Shown: positions 9,177-17,983 of the stretch, one piece after another | Layout: each line of letters opens with the position of its first letter | Numbering within the stretch: the first letter of the stretch is position 1 | Assembly: GCF_036346295.1 (NCBI RefSeq) | Contig: NZ_CP107819.1 | Span: 1,054,001-1,118,000 of the forward strand | DNA length: 64,000 bases | Source: Streptomyces sp. NBC_00536 | GTDB taxonomy: Bacteria > Actinomycetota > Actinomycetes > Streptomycetales > Streptomycetaceae | Direction: 5' to 3' | Position numbers and translations under genes: made by a program | The notes under the pieces: generated by a model | Database searches by the model: none | What the model saw: only the letters and a program-made list of their open reading frames with translations | What the model was told of the DNA's origin: nothing

Positions 9177-10954
9177 TCGGCGTGGCGGCGCCGGAGTACG
9201 ATCCGGCCGCCCCCGAGACCGTCGCCACCCTTCCGGTGGGCACGTCGACGACGGTACGGGGCTATGTGCGCGGGCTGCTGCGGCGGCACCGACGGGCGTT
9301 CGTCGTCCTGATCACGGTCAATGCGGTCGCGGTGGTCGCCTCCATGATCGGCCCCTACCTGCTCGGCCGGGTGGTGGACGATCTCTCGGCGGGGGCGCGC
9401 GAACTGCACCTGGGGCGCGTCGCGCTGCTCTTCGCGCTGGCCCTGCTCGTCCAGACGCTCTTCGTGCGGATGGTCCGGCTGCGCGGGGCCATGCTCGGCG
9501 AGGAGATGCTGGCCGACCTGCGCGAGGACTTCCTGGTCCGGTCGGTGGGTCTGCCGCCGGGCGTGCTGGAACGCGCGGGCACCGGTGACCTGCTGTCCCG
9601 GATCACCACCGACATCGACCGGCTCGCCAACGCGATGCGCGAGGCCGTGCCCCAGCTGGCGATCGGGGTGGTGTGGGCGGGGCTGCTCTTCGGAGCGCTC
9701 GCCGTGACCGCGCCGCCGCTGGCGCTGGCCGCCCTGGTGGCGCTGCCGGTACTGGTGCTCGGCTGCCGCTGGTACTTCAAGCGGGCGCCCTCGGCGTACC
9801 GGTCGGAGGCGGCGGGCTACGCGGCCGTCGCCGCAGCGCTCACCGAGACGGTGGACGCGGGCCGCACGGTCGAGGCGCACCGCCTCGGCGGGCGCCGGAT
9901 CGCCCTGTCCGAGCAGCGCATCAAGGAGTGGACCGCCTGGGAGCGCTACACGCTGTTCCTGCGGTCGGTCCTCTTCCCGGTCATCAACGTCACCTACGTG
10001 ACGATCCTCGGCTCGGTGCTGCTGATCGGCGGCTACTGCGTCCTCCAGGGCTGGATGTCGGTGGGCCAGATGACCACCGGCGCACTGCTGGCACAGATGA
10101 TGGTCGACCCGATCGGGCTGATCCTGCGCTGGTACGACGAACTCCAGATCGCCCAGGTCTCCCTGGCCCGGCTGGTCGGGGTGCGGGAGATCGAGCCCGA
10201 CGCGGGCGACGAGCACGTGGTGCCCGACGGCCGCGACGTACGGGCCGACGGGGTCCGGTTCGGCTACCGCGAGGGGGTCGACGTACTGCACCAGGTGTCC
10301 CTGTCGGTGCCGCCGGGCACCCGGATGGCGCTGGTCGGGCCCTCGGGAGCGGGCAAGTCCACGCTGGGCAGGCTCCTCGCGGGCATCTACGCACCACGGT
10401 CGGGCGAGATCACGCTCGGCGGGGCGCGGCTGTCACGGATGCCCGCGGAGCGGGTGCGCGAACACGTGGCGCTGGTCAACCAGGAACACCACGTGTTCGT
10501 GGGGAGCCTGCGCGACAACCTGCGGCTCGCCCGCTCGGGCGCCGAGGACGCGGAGCTGTGGGCGGCGCTGGGCGCGGTGGACGCGGACGGCTGGGCCAGG
10601 GCGCTGGAGAGCGGGCTGGACACCGAGGTCGGCTCGGGCGCCGCGGCGCTCACCCCGGCGCAGGCGCAGCAGATCGCGCTGGCCCGGCTGGTGCTGGCCG
10701 ATCCGCACACGCTGGTCCTGGACGAGGCGACCTCGCTGCTCGATCCGCGGGCGGCCCGGCACCTGGAGCGTTCGCTGGCCCGGGTGCTGGAGGGCCGTAC
10801 GGTCGTGGCGATCGCCCACCGGCTGCACACCGCGCACGACGCGGACGTGATCGCGGTGGTCGAGGCGGGCCGGATCAGTGAGCTGGGCTCGCACGACGAA
10901 CTGGTCGCGGCGGACGGCGCGTACGCGGCGCTGTGGCGCTCCTGGCACGGCTGA
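9173..10954 (+). CDS. ABC exporter subunit with canonical Walker A and degenerate signature
   Basis: The start is the ATG at 9173, overlapping the upstream TGA by four bases; this implies translational coupling and gives 593 residues. A six-helix exporter domain (about 40-320) precedes an ATPase domain with intact Walker A (GPSGAGKST), Walker [13 protein letters not shown] and H-loop IAHRLHT. The signature has drifted to LTPAQAQQ instead of LSGGQ. Paired with the preceding subunit, this gives one complete ATP site (this Walker A/B plus the partner's LSGGQ) and one fully degenerate site, as in known heterodimeric type IV exporters. Confidence 0.9.
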   Translation: MIGVAAPEYDPAAPETVATLPVGTSTTVRGYVRGLLRRHRRAFVVLITVNAVAVVASMIGPYLLGRVVDDLSAGARELHLGRVALLFALALLVQTLFVRMVRLRGAMLGEEMLADLREDFLVRSVGLPPGVLERAGTGDLLSRITTDIDRLANAMREAVPQLAIGVVWAGLLFGALAVTAPPLALAALVALPVLVLGCRWYFKRAPSAYRSEAAGYAAVAAALTETVDAGRTVEAHRLGGRRIALSEQRIKEWTAWERYTLFLRSVLFPVINVTYVTILGSVLLIGGYCVLQGWMSVGQMTTGALLAQMMVDPIGLILRWYDELQIAQVSLARLVGVREIEPDAGDEHVVPDGRDVRADGVRFGYREGVDVLHQVSLSVPPGTRMALVGPSGAGKSTLGRLLAGIYAPRSGEITLGGARLSRMPAERVREHVALVNQEHHVFVGSLRDNLRLARSGAEDAELWAALGAVDADGWARALESGLDTEVGSGAAALTPAQAQQIALARLVLADPHTLVLDEATSLLDPRAARHLERSLARVLEGRTVVAIAHRLHTAHDADVIAVVEAGRISELGSHDELVAADGAYAALWRSWHG

Positions 10955-10989
10955 GCCGGGACCGGACGACCGAACGGTTGAGCGCGGCC

Positions 10990-11023
10990 GTGCCCCCACC
11001 GCCTTCACGGGCGGTGGGGGCAC
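10990..11023. terminator. bidirectional hairpin terminator
   Basis: A 14-base perfect stem (GTGCCCCCACCGCC pairing with GGCGGTGGGGGCAC) closes a 6-base loop between the convergent exporter and esterase genes. There is no U-tract, as is common in Streptomyces. Confidence 0.8.
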
Positions 11024-11044
11024 GGTTCGTCACGAACGGTTGGT

Positions 11045-12034
11045 TCAGGCCTTGCGGAGCCGGTCGATGATCCCGTCGAGGTCGCGGGTCAACATGTAGT
11101 CGCGGACGAAGTGGCCGCCCGGCTCCTCGTGCCACTCGTGCGGGATCCCGGCCCGGTCGAGCGCCCCGCGGAACTCGCGCTGACCGGCGAGCACCTGGGT
11201 CTCGTTGAAGGTGTCGAAGGCGTTCGTCCGGTCGGGGCTGGTGCCCGCGACGAGGAAGACCCGCTTGTTGCGGTAGCTCTCGATGCGTTCCATCGGGTTG
11301 TCCGCGGTGACCCTGGCCTCGTCCCACGGCACGCCGTAGACGGTGCCCCCGCCCAGGTCCAGGGCCGCGGAGGACAGGTTGGCCCAGTGCACGACGGCGC
11401 CGCCGTCGCGGCGCACGCTGGCCGGGCCGGAGTGGGAGCTCACCGAGGCGAAGTGGCCCCAGTACTTTGCGGCGTACTTCAGGGCGCCGAAGCCGCCCAT
11501 CGAGAACCCGCCGACGGCGCGGCCGTCGTATTCGGCGAAGGTCCGGAAGTTCGCCTCGACCCAGGGGATCAACTGCCCGATGTGGAAGGTCTCCCAGTTG
11601 CGGGGGCCGACGTTGGAGGTGACGGGGTTGGAGTACCAGCCCGCGTGCCCGCCGTCGGGCATGACGACGATGATCGGCTTGCCCTGGGTCAATTCGCGGA
11701 TGCGGAGGCGGTCGAAGGTGATGAAGTCCTGGTCGGTGCCGCCGCCGTGGAACAGGTAGAGGACGGGGTAGGTGCGCCCGCTCCAGTGGTAGTCGTCCGG
11801 GAGCAGCACGTTGACGGCGGGCTGCCAGCCGATCGCGTCGGTCTGGAAGCGGTAGTACCACATGCGGGGGTCGCCCTCGCCACGGTCCACGATGTGCAGG
11901 CCGCCCGCGTCGCCGACGGCGGCGGCCGCCGAGGCCGACGCGAGGACGCCTCCGGCGCCCAGGGCCACCGCGGCGGAGAGACCGCCGACGGTCTTGAGGA
12001 CGTTCCTGCGGGTGGGACGGTGCTCGTTCACCAT
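11045..12034 (-). CDS. secreted alpha/beta-hydrolase esterase (antigen 85/esterase D type), Tat signal
   Basis: The protein is 329 residues from the ATG at 12034, which has AGGAG four bases upstream. The N-terminus carries a twin-arginine signal (RRNVLK, then a hydrophobic Ala-rich stretch), so it is exported folded. The mature part is an alpha/beta-hydrolase of the putative-esterase family: VLYLFHGGG oxyanion segment, nucleophile elbow GFSMGG, and a late GGHFVRDY carrying the probable catalytic His. It is the last gene of a minus-strand run with two LGFP-repeat cell-wall proteins (gap 31 bases). Related mycolyltransferase-like enzymes act on cell-envelope esters, but the substrate here is unknown. 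Confidence 0.85.
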   Translation of the reverse strand: MVNEHRPTRRNVLKTVGGLSAAVALGAGGVLASASAAAAVGDAGGLHIVDRGEGDPRMWYYRFQTDAIGWQPAVNVLLPDDYHWSGRTYPVLYLFHGGGTDQDFITFDRLRIRELTQGKPIIVVMPDGGHAGWYSNPVTSNVGPRNWETFHIGQLIPWVEANFRTFAEYDGRAVGGFSMGGFGALKYAAKYWGHFASVSSHSGPASVRRDGGAVVHWANLSSAALDLGGGTVYGVPWDEARVTADNPMERIESYRNKRVFLVAGTSPDRTNAFDTFNETQVLAGQREFRGALDRAGIPHEWHEEPGGHFVRDYMLTRDLDGIIDRLRKA

Positions 12035-12065
12035 GATCTCCTGATCACATAGCAAGGGGGAATCG

Positions 12066-13073
12066 TCAGTTGTTGGTGATCCAGGTGCCCCGGTCGGGGC
12101 TCCAGTGGATCGTGACCTTCTGGAACCGCTGGGCCTTGCCGCCCGCCTCGTCCACCTCGTCGTTCACGGGATAGCCGAACGCGGCCTCGTGGCCGCCCGC
12201 GTGGAAGGCCTGGTAGATCGCGCCGTGGACCGTGTGCGTTCCCGTCTGCGGGGACCACATGAACAACCCCTGCTCGAAGAACTGGTAACGGCCGCGCGTC
12301 CCGCCCGGTGCCTGCGCGCCGTCCGCCTCGTCCATCGTCGGGAAGCCCCAGCGCCGCTCGGCGTCCGTCGCCCAGAACTTGTCCCGGATGTCGCCGTAGA
12401 CCGCGAAGGCCGCGTCCGGGTGCCAGAGGATGATCCCGTTCTGGAAGGCCTGGAAACGGCCGCCCATCATGGAGTCCCGCTCCCCCGTGGTCGGCCGGCC
12501 CAGCGCGCCGCCGGGACCGCCCAAGCCGTCGTACTTCGCGCCGATCGCGCCGTACGGCATCAGGTCGTCCAGCAGGTTGTAGCGGCGGGGCGTGAACCCG
12601 CGCAGCCCGTCGCCCCACACCCGCTCCTCGGCCACGTGCCCGAAGTCGTACTCCTCGCGGACCACCGGCTGGGTGTGCCCCGGGTCCGCCCAGCGGACGA
12701 ACAGCGCCACGTGGTCGGTGCCGCCCGAGTCCTTGAGCAGGATGTCCCCGGGCTGCAGATCGCCCGCCGGAATGTCGAAGGTCACGTTCCACAGGGACCA
12801 GGTGGTCAGGGACGAGTCCAGGTGCCAGGCCATCGAGACGAAGCCCGAGCAGTCGGGGCGGTAGCACCCGAACTGGTTCTCGTGGCAGCCGCTCTGGCTG
12901 TACGGCACCTGTTCGGCGATCCACGACCACGCGCGGTCCATCGCCTCACCGCGCCCGATCGACCCGCCCCGGTCCGAGGCGGTCGCGGCCGGCGCCGTGG
13001 TGAACGTGACCGCGGTGGCCGCCAGCACCAGCGTCAGCGCCCCGATAGCACGTCGAAGGATCAGCGGTCTCAT
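12066..13073 (-). CDS. secreted NlpC/P60-like amidase with C-terminal LGFP repeats
   Basis: The 335-residue protein starts with a Sec signal peptide ending around ATAS (residue 33). Residues about 40-160 form an NlpC/P60-like domain: PDCSGF with nucleophile Cys75, GDILLK, and DHVALFV with the likely His. From about residue 165 come repeated LGFP-type units (LGRPTTGE, WGFPTMDE, FGYPVNDE, each with a RFQ(A)FQNG or YQFFEQG core), a cell-wall-associated repeat seen in actinobacteria. GGGAGA precedes the ATG. The C-terminal half is almost the same as that of the next gene upstream although the catalytic heads differ. The likely role is peptidoglycan peptide cleavage. Confidence 0.82.
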   Translation of the reverse strand: MRPLILRRAIGALTLVLAATAVTFTTAPAATASDRGGSIGRGEAMDRAWSWIAEQVPYSQSGCHENQFGCYRPDCSGFVSMAWHLDSSLTTWSLWNVTFDIPAGDLQPGDILLKDSGGTDHVALFVRWADPGHTQPVVREEYDFGHVAEERVWGDGLRGFTPRRYNLLDDLMPYGAIGAKYDGLGGPGGALGRPTTGERDSMMGGRFQAFQNGIILWHPDAAFAVYGDIRDKFWATDAERRWGFPTMDEADGAQAPGGTRGRYQFFEQGLFMWSPQTGTHTVHGAIYQAFHAGGHEAAFGYPVNDEVDEAGGKAQRFQKVTIHWSPDRGTWITNN

Positions 13074-13123
13074 GGCTGTCTCCCGTCAGATGTCAGATGT
13101 GTGCTCTGCCCGCTGTCCGCCGG

Positions 13124-14149
13124 TCAGTTGGCGGTGGTCCAGGTGCCCCGGTCGGGGTTCCAGTGGATCGTGACCTTCTGGAACCGCTGGGCCTTGCCGC
13201 CCGCTTCGTCCACCTCGTCGGTCACCGGGTAGCCCAGCGCGGCCTCGTGGCCGCCCGTGTGGAAGGCCTGGTAGATCGCGCCGTGCACCACGTGCGCGCC
13301 GGTCTGCGGGGACCACATGAACAGCCCCTGCTCGAAGAACTGGTACCGGCCGCGCGTCCCGTCGGGTGCCGCGGCCGCGGCCGCCTCGTCCATCGTCGGG
13401 AAGCCCCAGCGCCGTTCCGCGTCGGTCGCCCAGAACTTGGCCAGGATGTCGCCGTAGACCGCGTAGGCCGCGTCCGGGTGCCAGAGGATGATCCCGTTCT
13501 GGAACCCCTGGAAGCGGCCGCCCATCAGGGCCGCCTCCTCGGCGCGTACCGGCCAGCCCAGCGGGCCGTCGTGGCCGCCCGTGCCGTCGTACTTCGCCCC
13601 GATCGCCCCGTACGGCTGGAAGGCCTCGTCCCGCTGCGCCCGGGCGGTGCCCTCCGCCGCGTCATAGCGGTCCGGATAGGCGGAGCGCTGGACGGCCTGC
13701 GCGAGCTGACCGGCGCTGCTGCCCTCCATGCCGGGCTCCATCTGCAGGGCCACCTCGAAGAACTTGCCCGCCGCGTAGTCGACGTCGAGGATCTGCTCCG
13801 GCGAGCCCCACCCCTGCGAGGGCCGCTGCTGGAAGACGCCGAGCGAGTCCCGGTCCCCGCAATTGAGGTTGTTCATGCGGGACTCGACCCAGCCCGTCTC
13901 GAAACCGGCGAGCATCACCTTCGCGGACACGTTCATGCGCTGGCCGACCTCGTACACCTTGCGGGTCACCGCGATGTCCCGCTGCGCGGGTATGTCGCAG
14001 TACAACTCGGCGGTCGCGGTGTGGCCGAGGGGACCGGGAACGTCCTTCACCCCTTGGGCCCGGGCCGGGAAGCCCAGGGCGGACACGGCCGTCAAGACCA
14101 GCACGGCCATGGTCGTCGTTCTCGTGCGTCGTGCCGTTACGCCACGCAC
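13124..14149 (-). CDS. secreted lysozyme/transglycosylase-like protein with C-terminal LGFP repeats
   Basis: I chose the GTG at 14149, which has AAGGAG seven bases upstream and gives an Arg-rich n-region followed by a hydrophobic core ending PARA; 341 residues result. The head (about residues 35-150) contains AGFETGWVESRMNNL and DSLGVFQQRPSQGWGSPEQIL, which resembles Streptomyces lysozyme-fold or transglycosylase-like domains with Glu as a candidate acid. The tail has the LGFP units LGWPVRAE, WGFPTMDE and LGYPVTDE, nearly identical to the neighbouring NlpC/P60-like protein. It is the first gene of the three-gene secreted operon. A lytic role on cell wall is inferred. Confidence 0.75.
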   Translation of the reverse strand: MRGVTARRTRTTTMAVLVLTAVSALGFPARAQGVKDVPGPLGHTATAELYCDIPAQRDIAVTRKVYEVGQRMNVSAKVMLAGFETGWVESRMNNLNCGDRDSLGVFQQRPSQGWGSPEQILDVDYAAGKFFEVALQMEPGMEGSSAGQLAQAVQRSAYPDRYDAAEGTARAQRDEAFQPYGAIGAKYDGTGGHDGPLGWPVRAEEAALMGGRFQGFQNGIILWHPDAAYAVYGDILAKFWATDAERRWGFPTMDEAAAAAAPDGTRGRYQFFEQGLFMWSPQTGAHVVHGAIYQAFHTGGHEAALGYPVTDEVDEAGGKAQRFQKVTIHWNPDRGTWTTAN

Positions 14150-14395
14150 CAGCCTGCTCCTTCGTTCCGCTCCGCCTCGCGGCGGCGGTCGTGTGGGGGA
14201 TGAGTGCGGTCCGCGGACCGACGGGCCACAACGTACGGCCGGGGCGGGGCGGTTCCTCATCCGGAACGATCCGGAGTGACAGCGCCCGACGGGCTCCGCT
14301 ACCGGGGCGGCCGGGGCGGGCCGGGCCGCCGGGTGGACCGACGGCCCGCGGCCGAATCCGGGTGCCGGAGCCGGGAGTCGGAGCCGGGTGCCGGA

Positions 14396-15949
14396 TCAGC
14401 TCGTGGGCGCGGGCCGCGGGCACGGCGGCAGCGCGGGGCGGTCCTGGGTGCGTACGGCGGGCAGCCAGGCGTCGGGGCGCGCCGAGCCGGGGGCGAGCCG
14501 GACGTGGAACCACCGGGTGGACAGCTCACCCGACTCGTCGATGATGGGCATCCCTTCGGGGAGCTGGCAGTCGGCGTCGAGGACGTCCCCGTGCCAGACC
14601 CGTGTCGCCACGACGTTCTCGGCGGTGTAGGGCCGCAGCGGGTCGATCGCCAGGCCGAGGCTGCACTGCGCGTCGCGGTCCGTCCGCGCCCGGCAGCCCT
14701 GCTCGGCGTTGAACACCCGCACCCGGTCGGCGACATCGGTCACCCGGGCGGTCGTCGGCGTGCCGGATCCGCCGGGCGCCGCGGGCCCGGCGTCCCCGTG
14801 CACGGCGTACGCCCAGCCGGCCGCGACCGTCCCGCACACGGCGAAGGCCGCGAGGACGGCGAGGGCCCTGCCGCGCCGCCGCGGCGCGGCAGGCTCGACC
14901 ACAACGTGATCGGCGACCGTCCGGGCCGCGATGCGCGTGTGCAGGCTCCCCGCGGTGTGCGCGGCGCGCGCGGCATGGGTCGGGGCCAGGCAGTCGACGG
15001 CGAGCGCCCGCCAGAACGCCGGCACCGCGGTGTCCAGGCGCAACGGCATGCGCCCGTCGGCGTATTCCTGCGCTCCGGCGCCGCGCGCCATCGGCGTGGC
15101 ACCGGGGAAGGGCGAGGAGCCGGAGGCGAACACCTCGTGGATCACGATGCCCAGGGCCCAGATGTCGGCGCTCGGGCGGACCTCCACTCCGTGCTCGCCG
15201 AGCGGGGCCTTCCACCGTTCGGGCGGAAGGTAGTCGAAGGTGCCCATCGGGGGCGCGTAGCCGCAGGTGCCGTCGTCGTCGGTCAGTTCCGTGGCGATCC
15301 CGAAGTCCGCGAGCTTGACCGAACCGTCCGCCATGATCAGCACGTTGTCCGGTTTGAGGTCCCCGTGCACCCAGCCCGTGCGGTGCAGATGGGCCAGGCC
15401 CTCGCAGACCTCGGCGATCAGCCTGGCTCCCTCGGCCTCGCTCACCGGACCGTCGAGCAGGTCGCGCAGGCTGCACCGGGCCCGTTCCATCACCAGGACG
15501 ATCGCGCCGTCCAGCAACGGCCGGTCCGGTTCGCTGAGCACGACGGTGTCCAGGAGCCGGATCAGCCTCGGATGGTGGAACCTGCCGCAGAGTTCGGCCT
15601 CGCGGCGCGCGGCGTCCGCGAAGTCGCGGGCCTGGCGCGGGGACAGCCCGGCGGTGGGCAGGAACTTGAGCGCGACGTCGTCGGGGCCGATCCGGCCGCC
15701 GCCTCCTTCGCCCGGGATGCCCGGGGTGCCCGGCGTGCCGGTGATGCCCGGGGCGCCCGGGCTCCCGCCGACCCGCCGTCCCGCGTAGACGGTCGCCCGG
15801 CCGCCCGTCGCGATCGGCTCGGTGACCTCCCAGCCGCCGACGCGGTAGCCGCGCGGGAGGACCTGCGCGTACTCACTTCCGGGTGTGTCGGCCGAGACGC
15901 GCACCGTCGGCTCCTCCGGCCCGGGGGCCCTGTCGGTCCGTGTGGCCAT
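14396..15949 (-). CDS. membrane Ser/Thr protein kinase
   Basis: The 517-residue protein has a Hanks-type kinase domain (about residues 35-335), one membrane helix (ALAVLAAFAVCGTVAAGWAY, about 355-375) and an extracytoplasmic C-terminal domain of about 130 residues with three Cys. Kinase motifs include ATGGRATVY (Gly loop), VALKF (Lys), HGDLKPDN with catalytic Asp197, and DFGIA. A Gly-X-Y run (GSPGAPGITGTPGTPGIPGE) is inserted between the Gly loop and the catalytic Lys, which is unusual. An FHA protein is encoded 48 bases upstream on the same strand, as is common for kinase/phosphothreonine-reader pairs. Confidence 0.87.
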   Translation of the reverse strand: MATRTDRAPGPEEPTVRVSADTPGSEYAQVLPRGYRVGGWEVTEPIATGGRATVYAGRRVGGSPGAPGITGTPGTPGIPGEGGGGRIGPDDVALKFLPTAGLSPRQARDFADAARREAELCGRFHHPRLIRLLDTVVLSEPDRPLLDGAIVLVMERARCSLRDLLDGPVSEAEGARLIAEVCEGLAHLHRTGWVHGDLKPDNVLIMADGSVKLADFGIATELTDDDGTCGYAPPMGTFDYLPPERWKAPLGEHGVEVRPSADIWALGIVIHEVFASGSSPFPGATPMARGAGAQEYADGRMPLRLDTAVPAFWRALAVDCLAPTHAARAAHTAGSLHTRIAARTVADHVVVEPAAPRRRGRALAVLAAFAVCGTVAAGWAYAVHGDAGPAAPGGSGTPTTARVTDVADRVRVFNAEQGCRARTDRDAQCSLGLAIDPLRPYTAENVVATRVWHGDVLDADCQLPEGMPIIDESGELSTRWFHVRLAPGSARPDAWLPAVRTQDRPALPPCPRPAPTS

Positions 15950-15997
15950 CTGACGGTCCGCCGTCCGGGGAACCGCCGCCCGCCGTGGGCAGGCCCG

Positions 15998-16822
15998 TCA
16001 TCGCACCGCCTCCCGCTTGCGCGCACCCGCGGCGAACCGGGGCGGCAGCAGGGCGAGGTGCTCCTCGCGTACGAGCCCGAACCGCAGCGCGAGTCCGACG
16101 ATCGCCTCCCGCTTGCCGTTGCGCCGGGCACTCCTGCGGGGGTCCGACTCGGCCGGAACGCTGATCCTCATCTTCTCCTCGGCGAGGTAGTCGATGTGGG
16201 AGCTGACCGCCCGGGCCGTCAACGGTGCGCAGGCCGCGTGCCCGCCCAGCCGCTCGACGATCTCCGGGGTGGTCGGCACCGCGACCGGGGACTCGTCCCG
16301 CAGGCGCGGTTCGCAGAGCGCGACCAGTACGAGGAAGTACGTGGCCGTCTCGTCCAGGGAGTAGGCGGTGACGGTACGGCTCCCTCCGTGGCCGCCCCGG
16401 CCCGCCATGGCTCCCATGACGTCCGGATCCAGGTAGACGTGGTCGGGCGCGAACACCTGGAAGGAGACAGTGGCGGTGCCGCGCGTCGGCAGCACCACCC
16501 GGGAGAACTCGAAGGGGATGGGCGCCCCGGCCCGGCGGGGCGGTACCCGCAGGTACTCCCCCGCACCTTCCGGGTTCTCCACCAGATAGCTCTGGTCCGT
16601 ACTGTGGTTGCTGAGCTGCCAGTGGTCGTCGGTCACCCGGATCTCCCCCGCCAGCCGGGAGATCGCCGGGTCGTTGAGCCGGAGTTCGACCGGAGCCGTC
16701 GGGCAGCCCCGTCCGAAGCGGGCCGCCTCGCCCGGCCCGAGCCGCAGCGTCACCGCGTCGCCGAACGGCTCCTCGCCGACGCCGTCGCTCCCCTGCGGCA
16801 GATAGATGACGATCCCGCTCAC
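15998..16822 (-). CDS. FHA-domain protein partnered with kinase
   Basis: The start is the GTG at 16822, preceded by an AGGGGGG ribosome-binding site, giving 274 residues. The N-terminal region (about 20-110) has FHA-like features: RFGRGCPTAPVELRLNDPAISRLAGEI, then WQLSNHSTDQSYLVENP, where Arg/Ser and Asn-His/Ser-Thr patterns match phosphothreonine-binding loops. The C-terminal half is helical and basic (RRSARRNGKREAIVGLALRFG), which might contact DNA or a partner. It is co-directional with the kinase and probably its substrate or reader. The FHA assignment rests on pattern reading only. Confidence 0.7.
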   Translation of the reverse strand: MSGIVIYLPQGSDGVGEEPFGDAVTLRLGPGEAARFGRGCPTAPVELRLNDPAISRLAGEIRVTDDHWQLSNHSTDQSYLVENPEGAGEYLRVPPRRAGAPIPFEFSRVVLPTRGTATVSFQVFAPDHVYLDPDVMGAMAGRGGHGGSRTVTAYSLDETATYFLVLVALCEPRLRDESPVAVPTTPEIVERLGGHAACAPLTARAVSSHIDYLAEEKMRISVPAESDPRRSARRNGKREAIVGLALRFGLVREEHLALLPPRFAAGARKREAVR

Positions 16823-17026
16823 GGTCCCCCCTGTTCCCGCCGCCGCGTCAGCGGGCGGCGCCCCAGCCGACGTTACCCAGGCGTAACGGAGTTCGGGGAT
16901 CGGATGCGGCCGCAATGGCCGGGAGTCGCCGTGAGACTGTCCGACCGGACGGCACGTCCGATCGCTGCGGCGGCCCGTCGGCTGACGTGACGCCGGGAGG
17001 GAAAGGGAGGCGATACGCGACGGACC

Positions 17027-17053
17027 GCGTAGCCGACCGCGTAGCCGACCGAC
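17027..17053. repeat. 12-base tandem repeat
   Basis: GACCGCGTAGCC occurs twice in tandem followed by a partial third copy, in the 234-base gap between the FHA gene and the membrane protein gene. No function is evident. Confidence 0.6.
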
Positions 17054-17056
17054 TGG

Positions 17057-17848
17057 CTAGATGAAGCCCATGGCCGCGGCGCCACCCACGCCGCCGAGCA
17101 GCATGAACACCGGCATGAGGACCTTCAGCTCGACCCAGCTGCCCGCGCGGAAGCGCATCATCTTGGGCGGGCCGATCGGGTACCAACGCTTGCCCGCGAT
17201 CGGAATGGGCCACAGGACGGGGCAGCCCGACACGGTCAGCGCGTCCCCGATGTCGTGGACCAGCGCGCCGAGCACGATCGGCAGGCCCAGCCACAGGTAC
17301 TCCTGGCCGGGGCCGGTGAACAGCCAGTTCGCTCCGTTGCCGGGCTGGTCCAGCACCCCGGCCAGTATCCAGGCGCTGGTGGCGCCGAGCAGCCAGACGA
17401 GGACGTCGCTGGACATCCGGGCGGCCCGCCAGAGCAGGCCTTCGACGGCGAGCACCAGGTGGACGAAGAGCAGGACGAGGACGCCCCAGCGGTCGGTGGT
17501 GACCGCCAGCGCCGAGGAACCGCCGCCGATCAGGACGGCCCACAGCCAGGTGTGGGTGAGGGTGCGGTGCCCCCCGGTCCGGCGGGCGTCGCGCGGGGCG
17601 CGGGTCGCCTTGTATACGGCGTAGGAGATCTTGTCGACCACCTCGCACAGGCCGCGGGAGAGCGGTCCGAAGGCGCGCGAGATCGTCGCCGACTTGTGGT
17701 CGAGGTCGGGGGCCAGGGCCGCGCCCGCGCAGATGAGCGCCCCGACGACGAGGACGGGCCAGGGCATGGGGTAACCGGCGGCCGCGGTCGCCGCGCCCAC
17801 CCCCAGCCAGGCCGCTGCCCCGGAGAGTGAGTGCGCCGGACCCATCAT
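17057..17848 (-). CDS. YdjM-type metal-dependent membrane hydrolase family protein
   Basis: The 263-residue integral membrane protein has about five or six hydrophobic segments. Conserved polar motifs are APDLDHKSAT, GGHRTLTHT and LVHDIGDALT..G, matching the YdjM/LexA-binding inner-membrane hydrolase family (DUF457), whose His and Asp residues are thought to bind metal. Its function in Streptomyces is unknown. Two adjacent ATG codons (17848, 17845) could start it. It is divergent from the helicase gene. Confidence 0.8.
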   Translation of the reverse strand: MMGPAHSLSGAAAWLGVGAATAAAGYPMPWPVLVVGALICAGAALAPDLDHKSATISRAFGPLSRGLCEVVDKISYAVYKATRAPRDARRTGGHRTLTHTWLWAVLIGGGSSALAVTTDRWGVLVLLFVHLVLAVEGLLWRAARMSSDVLVWLLGATSAWILAGVLDQPGNGANWLFTGPGQEYLWLGLPIVLGALVHDIGDALTVSGCPVLWPIPIAGKRWYPIGPPKMMRFRAGSWVELKVLMPVFMLLGGVGGAAAMGFI

Positions 17849-17983
17849 GCTCGTTCTCGCCCCAGTGCTGTGGAAGTCGGGCCCAGTTGACGGTTTCGTT
17901 CGGACCCGGTCGACGGCACAGCGTACCGTCGATGATCTTCTTTCCCGCCGCCGGTTCCCTCATCCGGCGCGAAGCCAGGCAAG

